Origin: Salipiger mucosus DSM 16094
Lineage (GTDB): Bacteria > Pseudomonadota > Alphaproteobacteria > Rhodobacterales > Rhodobacteraceae
Direction: 5' to 3'
Length of the DNA: 64,000 nt
Assembly (NCBI RefSeq): GCF_000442255.1
Contig: NZ_KE557281.1
Span: forward strand, 53,158 to 117,157
Positions 8,069-17,382 of the stretch are shown piece after piece (the first letter of the stretch is position 1; each line of letters starts with the position of its first letter). The notes under the pieces are model-generated. The model had not been told where the DNA came from and searched no databases. It was given only the letters and a program-made list of their open reading frames with translations. Made by a program: the position numbers and the translations under genes.

Positions 8069-9400
8069 TTATATGAATAGATCGAGTTTTTTCTTTCTGG
8101 CCTGTGTCGAGCCCAATTCATGAACGCGCCTGGCGCGCTTTTCCTGGAGGCGCATCGTGGGCGCCTCGCTGAGAACAGATGTGGATTGTTCACGACTTGA
8201 GAGGGTGTTCGCGACATCCTGAATGCAGAGTGCCCTGCCCTGTTCCGAATAGAACCCGCCATTGAACTGTGTCCGGCGCATGACGACCTCCTTCATCAGG
8301 TTCACGGCCTCCGGGGCGGGCTTTTCGGGAGCGGACCAGAACCGATCAAGGGTGCCTTCATTGGTTATCGGCGCAAAGTTCCAGAATGCCTGGCCAAGTG
8401 CCTTGACTGGAATGCCTCTCGTCAGAGCGTCGAGGCCGAACGAGCTGTTGATCGTTACGCAGCCGCGGCAGTTCTCGACGATCTCGCTGACAGGGCACTT
8501 GTGCACGAAGACGACGCGGTCGGCGACGCCGAACTGCTTCGCGATCCGGTAGGTATGGCTGCGCCAGTGAGCCCAGCGGCAATCGTACGGATGACTCTTG
8601 ATGACCAGGGCCCGGGATCCATCGGCATGCTTGGCGAAGGATGCGATCAGGAAATTGATGAACTCCGCGTTTCCCTTGAAGGGGCTGTACTTCCGGATCT
8701 GGAAATCACCCTCGAGTTGCAGAGGCGCGAGGAAGTGGTCGGTCGTCTCCAGGGCCCTGAAATCGTCGATGTCGCCTTCCTCGGAGTGTCCGATTGCCCG
8801 GCCGGCCAGGGTCTTCATCCATCCCGACAGCTCGGTGAGAGGCGGTTTCATCCGGTGATACTGGAAGTGCGGGTACTTTCCCGCGAGCGCTTTCGCGACC
8901 GCATGGTACTTTCCCAGGCTTGGCAGGAATTCCCGCACCCATGGGGTCACGGAATGCTGCGACGGGGTCGGAAGGGTCTCGATACCCTCGGCCGCGGCGA
9001 TCAGCTCTTCCCGGGACGACGGAAGGCTGCTGCGGGCATTGACCCCGTAGTGGTCGAGGGTAATCCAGTTCGGCCGGAAATAGCCCTCCTCGAAGACCCA
9101 GACGCGCGTGTCAGGGTTCGCCTCGGCGATGCTTTCGATAGCATCTTCATGGTAGGATCTGCGGTCTCCGAACAGCACGATATCGGTCACCATGTGTTTT
9201 CTGCAAAGGGACAACAGATGCGTTGGCCAATTGGCGGCCGGATCCGTGAAGCTCTCGCCGTCCGGGAAGAAGGCTTCGTCGCCACCCCAGAAGTTCACCT
9301 TGTGAACGTGATGTCCGCGGGCCTTCAGAGCGTCGGAGAGTTGCTTGAAGAATGGACCAATCGGCCCCTGGAGGAAAAGGAAGCTGCGCATTGGAGGCAT
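8069..9400 (-). CDS. kpsS: KpsS-like capsule polysaccharide Kdo transferase
   Basis: This encodes 443 residues. The start is ATG 9400, whose A is shared with the TGA of the kpsC-like gene upstream. The KpsS signature is clear: the N-terminal FLFLQGPIGPFFKQLSDAL, a GHHVHKVNFWGGD segment, VFEEGYFRPNWITLDHYGV near residues 120-140, and the late nucleotide-binding stretch VTINSSFGLDALTRGIPVKA near 330-350. In E. coli, KpsS starts the poly-Kdo linker on phosphatidylglycerol at the inner face of the cytoplasmic membrane. The length fits the family. It is the last gene of the capsule operon. Confidence 0.88.
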   Translation of the reverse strand: MPPMRSFLFLQGPIGPFFKQLSDALKARGHHVHKVNFWGGDEAFFPDGESFTDPAANWPTHLLSLCRKHMVTDIVLFGDRRSYHEDAIESIAEANPDTRVWVFEEGYFRPNWITLDHYGVNARSSLPSSREELIAAAEGIETLPTPSQHSVTPWVREFLPSLGKYHAVAKALAGKYPHFQYHRMKPPLTELSGWMKTLAGRAIGHSEEGDIDDFRALETTDHFLAPLQLEGDFQIRKYSPFKGNAEFINFLIASFAKHADGSRALVIKSHPYDCRWAHWRSHTYRIAKQFGVADRVVFVHKCPVSEIVENCRGCVTINSSFGLDALTRGIPVKALGQAFWNFAPITNEGTLDRFWSAPEKPAPEAVNLMKEVVMRRTQFNGGFYSEQGRALCIQDVANTLSSREQSTSVLSEAPTMRLQEKRARRVHELGSTQARKKKLDLFI

Positions 9401-10503
9401 CACGTCACCGCCTTCCTGAATTTGCGGAGACGACGGTTCCACCAGACCGCGATCATGTAGGAGCGGGGCGCCCGGGGCCATGCCCGGCCGCTGAGGATGA
9501 GATTGATTGTTTCCTCGGCCGTGATCTCCTCACCGGTGAAGGGGTCGACGTAGACCGGGTAGGCGCAGAAGGCCCCGTAGACCAGTTCTTCGAGCGACAG
9601 TGCGCGATAACCGCGTGTTTTCGAGGTGTCCGTCGTGAGGCCCCAGCCGGCGTAGAACGGCAGCCCGTGGCAGACCACGTGGGCGCCGTGAATGAGCGCC
9701 TCGAGGCCGGTCTGGGACGATGCGACGTGGACCTCGTCCGCTTCCTGCATGAGCGCGAAGAGATCTCCCTTGGTAGACTGGGTGATACCGAGTTCGTTCA
9801 GGACATCGGTTGGAACCGTGCCCTTCCTGAGGCCGCATGTGACGTCGGGATGCGGGCGGTAGATGATTGCACCGTAGGGGTTCAGATCGCGCACCCGGCG
9901 CAGGAGATCCTCGTTGCTGTCGATCCCCGGCGCACCGTAGCGCAGGGAGGCGTCGTCTCCCACCTGGCCAATCACGAGGATCCTTGAACAGGCGAGATCG
10001 TCGGTCGGCCACTCGGGCATTTCGGCCTTGGTTGATTTCAGATTGTACTTGGTGATCTTGCGTTCACGCATCAGCCGGATAAGCCCGTGCCCCCGTGCGC
10101 GCTCGGCATCTGTGAATTCGTGGGTTTCCAGAAAGGCTTCCAGAGTGGACACGGTCCGCGCGTCGTAATGAATTCCGCGGTCCGAGAAGCACAGGCTCGC
10201 CGGCATGTTGAGCTTGATCCCGAGGCCGGAGGATCTGATGAATCCGTCTTCCACGCGAATGAGATCGACGTAGAGATGATCCGCTGCCGCCTGAAGGCCT
10301 TCCGACACAGAAGAGGCCCAGCATATCACGCGCCCATCCAGGTCGGCGGCCAGTTGGACAGCCTCGGTGTAGTTCCGCAAGGACATGAATTTCGCGTTCT
10401 GCCGGCCTCCCACGAAATTCAGGAAGTTCTCCCGTTTCCAGGGCGTGATGCCGAGGCAGATGTTGAATTTCGATTTCAGTTCATGGGCGCAAACAAGTGT
10501 CAT
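9400..10503 (-). CDS. kpsC: KpsC-like capsule Kdo transferase, single-module form
   Basis: This encodes 367 residues from ATG 10503; an in-frame GTG at 10527 that overlaps the preceding gene is the alternative start. It has the hallmark KpsC motifs: LIRVEDGFIRSSGLG, then a phosphate-binding YRPHPDV segment and ASSQTGLEALIHGAHVVCHG, followed by LPFYAGWGLT. KpsC extends the poly-Kdo linker started by KpsS. Enterobacterial KpsC has two tandem transferase modules in about 670 residues, while this protein has one module only. It is flanked upstream by a CatB-like acetyltransferase and overlaps kpsS by one base. Confidence 0.85.
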   Translation of the reverse strand: MTLVCAHELKSKFNICLGITPWKRENFLNFVGGRQNAKFMSLRNYTEAVQLAADLDGRVICWASSVSEGLQAAADHLYVDLIRVEDGFIRSSGLGIKLNMPASLCFSDRGIHYDARTVSTLEAFLETHEFTDAERARGHGLIRLMRERKITKYNLKSTKAEMPEWPTDDLACSRILVIGQVGDDASLRYGAPGIDSNEDLLRRVRDLNPYGAIIYRPHPDVTCGLRKGTVPTDVLNELGITQSTKGDLFALMQEADEVHVASSQTGLEALIHGAHVVCHGLPFYAGWGLTTDTSKTRGYRALSLEELVYGAFCAYPVYVDPFTGEEITAEETINLILSGRAWPRAPRSYMIAVWWNRRLRKFRKAVT

Positions 10504-10510
10504 GGATAGG

Positions 10511-11299
10511 TCAGTCGAGCTCTTCACAGGTGTTGTCCGGAAGAACCGCGATGACCTTGGGTCGAATTGGCCGAAGACGCTGCTCCCGGATATTTTTGCG
10601 AATATCGCGCAGGGCAGTTTCGGCGGAATTTACATCGAGCTTCGTCAACTGGACGCCGCGCAGCGCAGCGAGGCCGTAGTCCCACCACCGAAGCCTTTCG
10701 AGCTCCTGGATGATCTCGGGGGTGAACAGGGGTCTGATCGAGCGTGCCGGGACACCGCCGACCACGGTGTAGGCGGGGACATCCTTGGTGACGACGGATC
10801 CCGCCGCAATGATGGCACCGTTTCCGATGGAGATACCGCGCCGGATCGTAACCCGGCCGCCGATCCAGACGGAATTTCCGATCAGGATCTTCTTGTCGGG
10901 GCTCCCTTCATCCCTTCGGTACTCTTTTTGGGCCTCGAGGATATGTTCCGGGTTCTCGGCGTAGAAGTCTGCGACCTCATCCCATTTTTGGCCCCAGGTC
11001 CCTTCGAAGATCGGGTGCGAGCATATCGATCCCACCCGATGCTCGGGGGAACCACACTGCAGATCGGGGGCGATGGCCGTGAACCGGCCCACCGCTTCGA
11101 CCTCCCGGATGACCGACCGGCCCCCTCCGAGGTAGGTGAAGGCGCCGATCCGCCCGATATCGAAGCGCCCCGGTCGAAGTTCGCAGGGGGTCTCCATTTC
11201 GACGCGGGTATTCCTGCCCACGCCGAAATGGATCTCGTCGTTGCGGGCGGCGAAGGTCACCCGCCGCTCCTCCAGGAAGGATCTCTGGGCCTGGATCAT
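10511..11299 (-). CDS. CatB-type left-handed beta-helix acetyltransferase
   Basis: This encodes 262 residues. The C-terminal half has hexapeptide repeats forming a left-handed beta-helix: KILIGNSVWIGGRVTIRRGI, SIGNGAIIAAGSVVTKDV, then PAYTVVGGVPARSIRPLF. The last segment and the following DFW-like WWDYGL helix are typical of the xenobiotic/polysaccharide acetyltransferase (CatB/Vat) group, which transfers acetyl from acetyl-CoA to a sugar hydroxyl. In this locus it probably O-acetylates the capsule repeat or its precursor. The ATG overlaps the stop of the large upstream gene (ATGA), showing tight coupling. Confidence 0.85.
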   Translation of the reverse strand: MIQAQRSFLEERRVTFAARNDEIHFGVGRNTRVEMETPCELRPGRFDIGRIGAFTYLGGGRSVIREVEAVGRFTAIAPDLQCGSPEHRVGSICSHPIFEGTWGQKWDEVADFYAENPEHILEAQKEYRRDEGSPDKKILIGNSVWIGGRVTIRRGISIGNGAIIAAGSVVTKDVPAYTVVGGVPARSIRPLFTPEIIQELERLRWWDYGLAALRGVQLTKLDVNSAETALRDIRKNIREQRLRPIRPKVIAVLPDNTCEELD

Positions 11300-14200
11300 T
11301 TGCCCTTGCCACCGTAGACGGCGGCACCGAGGGCCCGGACGAAGGGGTTCCGGCTGTCCCGGAAGAACACGTACGGCTTGCGGCGGAACTTCGATTCCCG
11401 GCGCTCATCCGAGAAAAGCGCGATGTTCGCGGCGATGAGCCGCCGCAGGATCGCCTTGGCTCCACGCCGCCACTCCGGGGTTGCGAGCTTGGCAGCCTGT
11501 TTCTTTTTGGAGGCGGACTTCTCGGTCAATGGCTTGTCCGCGAGGGCGCGGGCGCCTTCCTTCCAGATTGTGCGGGCCTCCTCGACCGTCTGTCCCTGAG
11601 GCGGAATGAGCCAGAGTGGGCCGCGTGCGTTGTAGCTGTCGTCGAAGGGGATCCCTTCGAAGATCCGGGCGTCTTCGCGGCTTGGGCTCTTGAGGAAGGC
11701 GAGGAACGGCTGAACCGCTTCATGACCTGGCAGGTCGAAGTCGGGCAGGCCGAAGATAGAGGTCCACGTTCTCGTGAATTCCTCGATCCAGTGGTGAAGC
11801 TCCTCGGCCAGGGTCTTGCGGCGCACTTCCCCGGCGGTGTTGCCGGCTTCAGTGACCTTCCTGGCCCCGTCGTAGTACAGGAAGCTGTCATCCGAATTCA
11901 GGAAAATGGCTTCGAACATGGAAAGATACCGCTTGTAGGGGTGTATCGAGTTCCGGGTTGCGAGTCTGTCCCCGAAATACGACAGCGCGACATGGCCGCC
12001 CTTACGAAGGGTTTTTTCCACGTTGTCGTAAGTGCTGAAGTACAGGCCGAGCGTGTTTTCCAGGCCGAGAATATCGGTAATCCCGCGCTGGATAGTTCCA
12101 CCATGCCCGATATCGACGAACGCGATTTCAGCCCCGTCCCGCTCGGAATGCAGGCCGAAGTCTTCGTAAACCCGCGTGAGATCCTGACGCTCACGAGACG
12201 CTTCCTCGAGGATACGGTTGCGAACGTGGTGCCCGTCGAACAGGAGCTTGGCGACAAGATCCCGGTCTTGCGTATAGCTGACGACCCGGTCGAGGTGCCC
12301 CAGTTCGGAATCTTCGATCTCCTGCACAATCTCGGGAGTGAAAACCTTCACGCCGAACCGGGACGAGAGGAGCTCTCTCAGGGTGCAGTTGTCGAACGGC
12401 GTCTTCAGGACGTCCGCGACGTCGGCTTCGGTATGCAGTCCGGCCATGCGCGTCGAGCGCCGAGAAGCCGGAATGTAGTGCAGTTCCGGGTCGCTTCCCA
12501 TTCGCAGATGTTCGCAGCACCGCATCGGGATGTCGCCATCCCTGGCCAGGAAATAGATATCCTTGATCCCTGCGTCTCGGGCCGCCTTCAAGATCCAGTT
12601 TGCGAAACCGAGGAACACGGGCCCGAGGATCGAGTACCCAAGGACGTTGAGGTGCCCATTGGTCATCCCCTTTCCCGGCGTGTAGGGCTGCGCCGTCAGC
12701 ATCGTGCTTGTCATGCCTTCGACCGCCGAACGAACGCAGGCGTCGGAGATCCGGGCATGGGCTTCTCGATAATACGGCGCATCTCTGTGAACAGCCGTCT
12801 TGGACGGCAGGTGAGCGACACTGAGGCCAGCCGCCCTGCCCTTTTCGATGTCCGCCTTGTCGTTGTCGCCGATGTGAAGGATCGACCCCGCGGGCGTGTT
12901 CTCGGCGTCGAGGACCACCTTGAACAGATTGCCGGTTGCCTTGAGCCGTCCGTGGTCCGAGGACAGGTAGATCGCGTCCGGTTGGTATCCGGCGTTTGAC
13001 AGGAACCGGTCAATCGTCTCGGCCGAGAAGTAGGTGTCGGATGTGAAGATCACCCGCTTCCCGATGGCGCGCGCGAAATCGTAAAGTTCACGTCCGGCCC
13101 ACCGCGGGCGCAGAACGGCTGCCTCGGCATCCCGTTCGACCTGCAGAAGTTCGTCCTTGAGGACCCCGGGCCATCCCTGATGGCCGGCCATCGCCTCGTA
13201 CCGTTCCGCGAGGCAGACTTCCTCGCCGTTTGCGAGATGCCGTGCGAGATGGCGGGACGATTTCCGGAGCGCCACGAAATCGACGGGGTCATGACCAGCT
13301 GCAGCGATCCTCTCTTTGATGTCGGGAGCGATCAGAGTGAACAGATCGGATGGTTCTCCCACTTCGCTTTCTAAGATGGTGTCGAAGATATCGAAGGAGA
13401 TGATGTCCGCCGTCTGGATTTGGTCCTTGATGGTGTTCAGCTTAATCTCAGACTGAGCGGATTTTGCGGGCGCGGTGGGCAATGACTTGGAAACCGCCTC
13501 GGAAACTGTCTGTGAGGTGTCCGGCCGTGATGTGATCTTCTGGACCTGCGGCTTGGATGCAGTCGCCCCGAACTTCCGCAACTGTTCCAACTTGTCGATT
13601 TGTGCGTAGCTCCAGTAGAAGCCGAGCATGTCCCGCATCTTGTCTTTCGGGCTGTCGAATTCCGTATGGGGAACGGCGCCGAGAGGTGTGTGGCGGTCTC
13701 CGTATTCGGCCAGCAGGATTTCGGTCCAGAAACGCGGGCTGAGGAAGGCATGCATGATCGACGCGTAATGGGTCTCTGCAGGACCGTCGAAGAGCGGGAT
13801 CACCGGTTGGAAGAGGCATCGCGTCGACTTACCGAAAAGCTTCGCTTCTTCGAGTACGGATGACGAGATCGACATGACGGTGCGCACGTTCGGATGTGCG
13901 ATCACCTTGTACGTCGGCAGGTCCGAGACCGTGACGTTCGGGATCGTGTCCAGATAGGCGAGAACGGCTTCGTCGCCTTGCTTGAGGTATGGATGACGAA
14001 GGTAAAGGACTTCGTCGTGGTCACGCGCGAGGGTTTCGATTTCCTGGCGGAAGTCGAGTGCATCGAGAAAGCGCCCGTCCCTGAAGACGCTCTTGTCGTT
14101 GTTCATCTGCCCGATGAACGCGGCCGAATTCTCCTTGATCGGAAGCTCCTTGCGCTCCCATCCCTTGAACGCCTGCACGCGCAGACGATCCGCGTACATT

Positions 14201-14697
14201 TCCATTTTGGAGCGAGGGACAGCCCAGTCCTCGATCAAGGTCTGCATGCCGGCACGGCTGGCCCGGAGCGCGAACAGGATGTCATCCATGAACCGGACCG
14301 GATGCAGCCAGATGTCGATGAAATCCGCGCCGACGGCTTCGATGAGCGCCCGGGTCTGCGGCGAGAGCTCGTACCCGATAACAAGATCGCCCGGTCCGAT
14401 GACGCGACTCAGGGTCTCGCGGGACGCGGAACTGATGTCTGTCCCGGAGAAACTGAACTGGGCAACTTCAGGATCGAGTTCGATCCCGCTTTCGCGGAAG
14501 AACTTCTCCCGGTCGAAGCTCTCGAAATCCGAGTCGGTCCAGCAGCAGACTTGCACCGGCGAGGAAGACACCCTGGAGGCTGCTTCCCGGAGAGGTCGGT
14601 TGAGAATATCGTTGAGCCAGCGCAGGTTGGATGCCTGCTCGAAAGCTGATGATACCAGGAAATCGCTCGAGACAATGATGCGGTTAAGGGATGACAT
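11296..14697 (-). CDS. Large capsule-locus protein: transferase-like region fused to HAD domain
   Basis: This encodes 1133 residues. The N-terminal 400 residues resemble a capsule glycosyltransferase of the KpsC/S or GT-B type: a VLYLRHPYLKQGDEAVLAYL segment, then SISSSVLEEAKLFGK, the Ser-Ser/Glu-Ala nucleotide-sugar region. A HAD-type domain starts near residue 435 with SFDIFDTILE (nucleophile Asp and acid-base Asp), continues through RVIFTSDTYFSAETIDRFL and closes with ILHIGDNDKADIEKGRAAGL. The C-terminal 450 residues (LGYSILGPVFLGFANWIL, IYFLARDGDIPM) are typical of the region following such HAD domains in surface-polysaccharide proteins. No signal peptide is seen. It lies between kdsA and the acetyltransferase, so it probably makes the specific repeat unit of this capsule. 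Confidence 0.75.
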   Translation of the reverse strand: MSSLNRIIVSSDFLVSSAFEQASNLRWLNDILNRPLREAASRVSSSPVQVCCWTDSDFESFDREKFFRESGIELDPEVAQFSFSGTDISSASRETLSRVIGPGDLVIGYELSPQTRALIEAVGADFIDIWLHPVRFMDDILFALRASRAGMQTLIEDWAVPRSKMEMYADRLRVQAFKGWERKELPIKENSAAFIGQMNNDKSVFRDGRFLDALDFRQEIETLARDHDEVLYLRHPYLKQGDEAVLAYLDTIPNVTVSDLPTYKVIAHPNVRTVMSISSSVLEEAKLFGKSTRCLFQPVIPLFDGPAETHYASIMHAFLSPRFWTEILLAEYGDRHTPLGAVPHTEFDSPKDKMRDMLGFYWSYAQIDKLEQLRKFGATASKPQVQKITSRPDTSQTVSEAVSKSLPTAPAKSAQSEIKLNTIKDQIQTADIISFDIFDTILESEVGEPSDLFTLIAPDIKERIAAAGHDPVDFVALRKSSRHLARHLANGEEVCLAERYEAMAGHQGWPGVLKDELLQVERDAEAAVLRPRWAGRELYDFARAIGKRVIFTSDTYFSAETIDRFLSNAGYQPDAIYLSSDHGRLKATGNLFKVVLDAENTPAGSILHIGDNDKADIEKGRAAGLSVAHLPSKTAVHRDAPYYREAHARISDACVRSAVEGMTSTMLTAQPYTPGKGMTNGHLNVLGYSILGPVFLGFANWILKAARDAGIKDIYFLARDGDIPMRCCEHLRMGSDPELHYIPASRRSTRMAGLHTEADVADVLKTPFDNCTLRELLSSRFGVKVFTPEIVQEIEDSELGHLDRVVSYTQDRDLVAKLLFDGHHVRNRILEEASRERQDLTRVYEDFGLHSERDGAEIAFVDIGHGGTIQRGITDILGLENTLGLYFSTYDNVEKTLRKGGHVALSYFGDRLATRNSIHPYKRYLSMFEAIFLNSDDSFLYYDGARKVTEAGNTAGEVRRKTLAEELHHWIEEFTRTWTSIFGLPDFDLPGHEAVQPFLAFLKSPSREDARIFEGIPFDDSYNARGPLWLIPPQGQTVEEARTIWKEGARALADKPLTEKSASKKKQAAKLATPEWRRGAKAILRRLIAANIALFSDERRESKFRRKPYVFFRDSRNPFVRALGAAVYGGKGK

Positions 14698-14715
14698 CCT
14701 GTTCGCGCTCCGCGT

Positions 14716-15555
14716 TTAAATCTTGGCAAGTCCGTCGAAGGCGACAAGACCTTCGAGAAGGGCCTCGAGTTGGTCCAACGGGATCATGTTCGGTCCGTCC
14801 GAAGGCGCGGTATCCGGATCTTCGTGGGTCTCGATGAAGAGGCCGGCGACGCCGATGGCCGTCGCCGCTGAAGCCAGGGTCTTCACGAACTGTCGTTGTC
14901 CACCCGAGGTCGTGCCGTTCCCGCCAGGCTGTTGTACCGAGTGCGTGGCGTCGAAGATCACCGGGTAGCCGGTTTCGCCCATGATCGGCAGTCCGCGGAA
15001 ATCGGTGACCAGAGTGTTGTAGCCGAAGGAGGTGCCGCGGTCGCAGAGCATGATGCGCTCGTTTCCCGTGGAGGCGATCTTGTCCGCCACGTTTTTCATG
15101 TCCCAGGGCGCCATGAACTGGCCCTTCTTTACGTTGATCGCTGCGCCCGTCTCGGCGGCAGCCAACAGAAGGTCCGTCTGCCGGGACAGGAATGCCGGAA
15201 TCTGCAGGACCTCGCAGACTTCCGCCACATGAGCGCACTGTCCCGCTTCGTGGACGTCAGTCAGGACCGGGGTATTGTACCGTTTCCTGACTTCGTCGAG
15301 GATCGCGAGGCCTTCGTCCATGCCGACGCCCCGCGGCGTGTCGATGGAACTCCTGTTCGCCTTGTCGAAGGAGGACTTGTAGATCAGCTCGAGTCCGAGC
15401 CCTTCACAGATACCGGAGATCCGCTCCGCAGTCTCGAGGGCATGGTCCAGAGACTGGATCTGGCACGGTCCGGCGATCAGGGTGAAAGGGGTGTCGTTGG
15501 AAATGGTGTGGTCACCGACAACGACGCGCTTCGGTGAAAGGGCAATGTCCTGCAT
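14716..15555 (-). CDS. kdsA: 3-deoxy-8-phosphooctulonate (Kdo-8-P) synthase
   Basis: This encodes 279 residues, the usual length. It condenses arabinose-5-phosphate with phosphoenolpyruvate to Kdo-8-phosphate in the cytoplasm. Family landmarks: [17 protein letters not shown] near residue 25, [20 protein letters not shown] near 60, [11 protein letters not shown] near 96, [20 protein letters not shown] near 128, and the late [15 protein letters not shown]. Its place in the capsule operon with kpsF suggests a dedicated Kdo supply for the capsule linker besides the LPS pathway. A leader of about 80 bases separates it from kpsE. Confidence 0.96.
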   Translation of the reverse strand: MQDIALSPKRVVVGDHTISNDTPFTLIAGPCQIQSLDHALETAERISGICEGLGLELIYKSSFDKANRSSIDTPRGVGMDEGLAILDEVRKRYNTPVLTDVHEAGQCAHVAEVCEVLQIPAFLSRQTDLLLAAAETGAAINVKKGQFMAPWDMKNVADKIASTGNERIMLCDRGTSFGYNTLVTDFRGLPIMGETGYPVIFDATHSVQQPGGNGTTSGGQRQFVKTLASAATAIGVAGLFIETHEDPDTAPSDGPNMIPLDQLEALLEGLVAFDGLAKI

Positions 15556-15634
15556 TCAATCCTCGAATTAGAAATGTCGCCTGCTTGGTAAAAGACAGTC
15601 GGCATTATTTCAAGGATATTCTTCCAGCCTAACC

Positions 15635-16723
15635 TTAGTAATCTTTTATCAAGACAAGGGTCATCCTTGTGAGCGCGCCGACGGCACCGATCACGCAGAG
15701 TGCGAAGAGGAAACTGATGAGGCGCCTGGGGTATGTCGAGAAATCCGCGAGGTCCGGGTGGTCGATGATCACGAGGTGCTTGCGGGACTGCATGGCCTGC
15801 ACCTTTGCCATCTCCAGCGTCTTCCGGGCGGAGACATAGTTCTCGTTCGCAAACTGGAGGCGGCTCTTCAATGTACTGAACTGCACGCTGGTATCTGCCA
15901 GGCTGTCGTCGTCCGCACCCGCCATGCGATCCCGTAGGTTCGAGATCTGGCTCTCGAGATTGCTGATTTTCCGGCGCTGGGCGATCACCTGGTGGGTGTC
16001 GTCCTGCAGGTAGCTCTGCAGGCTGTCGAGCTCCGACTTGGCTGCTGCCAACTTGGTCTCGAGCTCGGTTAGCGTAGTGGCCACCACTCCCAGGTCCGTT
16101 TCCGGGTCAACCGTCTTCGCGGTCCTCTGCGCGTTCCGGATCTCGTCCGTGATCCGCATCACGCGATCCTGGGCAGCTTCCAGATCACGTCTCGAGTAGT
16201 CGATCATTGTCTCGGATGAGCGTTCCGTGAAGGCGTTGATGTAGTTCTCCGCCTCGGTCAGCAGGAAACGGTTGAGCTTGCGGGCAGTCTCCGGGGAGAA
16301 GGCGTTGGTCTCCACGGTGGAGACCGCGGCCTCTTCGTCGAATGTGAATTCGACCATTGAGCGGTAGTGTGAGAGCTTGGCCTTCACGGGGCTGTCGTCC
16401 GTGATGTACCACAGAATGTCCTGGAACGGGCCGCTCAGCGCGTCAGTCCCGAACTCATTGAACGTCTTCTCCATCATGTCACGGGACATCATGTAGTCTC
16501 GCACGATCAGCTGATCCTGCTTGGCCGCACTGGTGCCGCCGAGGATCCCGAGGTCGAGGTTCGTGGCAGCGGAGGCCTCGCCCTGAGACTTGATGGTGAA
16601 CCGGCTTTCCGACACGAACCGATCTCCCGCCAGGATGAACAGGTAGACTGCGGCGATAAGGGCCGGCACGAGCAGGATGGCGTGTTGCATCCTGATTTTG
16701 GAGAGCGTTCTGGAAAGGTCCAT
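15635..16723 (-). CDS. kpsE: Capsule export inner-membrane/periplasmic protein KpsE
   Basis: This encodes 362 residues from ATG 16723, two bases beyond the kpsT stop. One membrane segment sits near residues 14-33 (HAILLVPALIAAVYLFIL) and another near the C-terminus (LISFLFALCVIGAVGAL), leaving a large periplasmic middle. That middle has a long coiled coil (residues about 175-290), as in Wzz/PCP-3 proteins. The N-terminal SESRFTIKSQ motif is family-typical. KpsE links the KpsMT transporter to the outer-membrane KpsD channel. The order with kpsT and kpsM supports the call. Confidence 0.92.
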   Translation of the reverse strand: MDLSRTLSKIRMQHAILLVPALIAAVYLFILAGDRFVSESRFTIKSQGEASAATNLDLGILGGTSAAKQDQLIVRDYMMSRDMMEKTFNEFGTDALSGPFQDILWYITDDSPVKAKLSHYRSMVEFTFDEEAAVSTVETNAFSPETARKLNRFLLTEAENYINAFTERSSETMIDYSRRDLEAAQDRVMRITDEIRNAQRTAKTVDPETDLGVVATTLTELETKLAAAKSELDSLQSYLQDDTHQVIAQRRKISNLESQISNLRDRMAGADDDSLADTSVQFSTLKSRLQFANENYVSARKTLEMAKVQAMQSRKHLVIIDHPDLADFSTYPRRLISFLFALCVIGAVGALTRMTLVLIKDY

Positions 16724-16724
16724 G

Positions 16725-17381
16725 TTATCGATCTTCGATGCTGTTGAATTCTTTGAAGGCGCTGTCGACGGTGTCGAAAAGCTCGAGGCGGCCGTGTCGC
16801 AGGAGCGCACAGCGGTCACAGAACTCGCGGACCGTGCTTTCGTGGTGCGAGATCAGGACAACCCGGGACGACTGGACCTTTTCCAGCAAGGCTTTCCTGC
16901 TCTTCTCTTTGAACAGTCGGTCGCCAACCGAAATGATCTCGTCGATCAGGTATATGTCAAATGACACCGCGAGGCTGAGGCCGAAGGCCAAGCGTGATTT
17001 CATGCCACTGGAATAGGTCTGCACGGGCATGTCCATGTATCCGCCGAGTTCGGAAAACTCTTCTACCTCTCCCATGATCTTGCCGACGTCCTGTCCGTAG
17101 ATCCGGGCGACGAACTCGACGTTCTCACGCCCGGTCATGCTGGGCTGAAAGGATCCACTCAGGCCCATCGGCCAGGAGACCTTCCCTTCCGGGATGATCC
17201 GGCCAGCATTCGGAAGCTCCGTGCCCGAGATCATCTTCACCAGGGTCGACTTGCCGGCACCGTTCATCCCGAGGATGCAAAGTCCCTTGTCGGCTTCGAT
17301 GTCGAGCGAGACATCGTCCAGGATGTATTTCCGGCCCTCGGGCGTCCGGAAGAACTTGGTGACATTCTGAAACTCGAGCAT
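16725..17381 (-). CDS. kpsT: Capsule ABC transporter ATP-binding protein KpsT
   Basis: This encodes 218 residues from ATG 17381, the standard length. It has Walker A (ILGMNGAGKSTLVKMISG), an ABC signature region (TYSSGMKSRLAFGLSLA), a Walker B strand ending in DIYLIDEIISVGD and an H-loop His (LISHHESTVREF). The start of the longer open frame overlaps kpsM and lacks a ribosome site, so I use the later ATG. KpsT powers export of the finished polysaccharide with KpsM, two bases upstream. Confidence 0.95.
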   Translation of the reverse strand: MLEFQNVTKFFRTPEGRKYILDDVSLDIEADKGLCILGMNGAGKSTLVKMISGTELPNAGRIIPEGKVSWPMGLSGSFQPSMTGRENVEFVARIYGQDVGKIMGEVEEFSELGGYMDMPVQTYSSGMKSRLAFGLSLAVSFDIYLIDEIISVGDRLFKEKSRKALLEKVQSSRVVLISHHESTVREFCDRCALLRHGRLELFDTVDSAFKEFNSIEDR

Positions 17382-17382
17382 C

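Noticed and set aside
11722..12999. A 425-residue open frame on the plus strand
   Set aside because: It is antisense to the transferase-HAD gene, whose motifs are clear.
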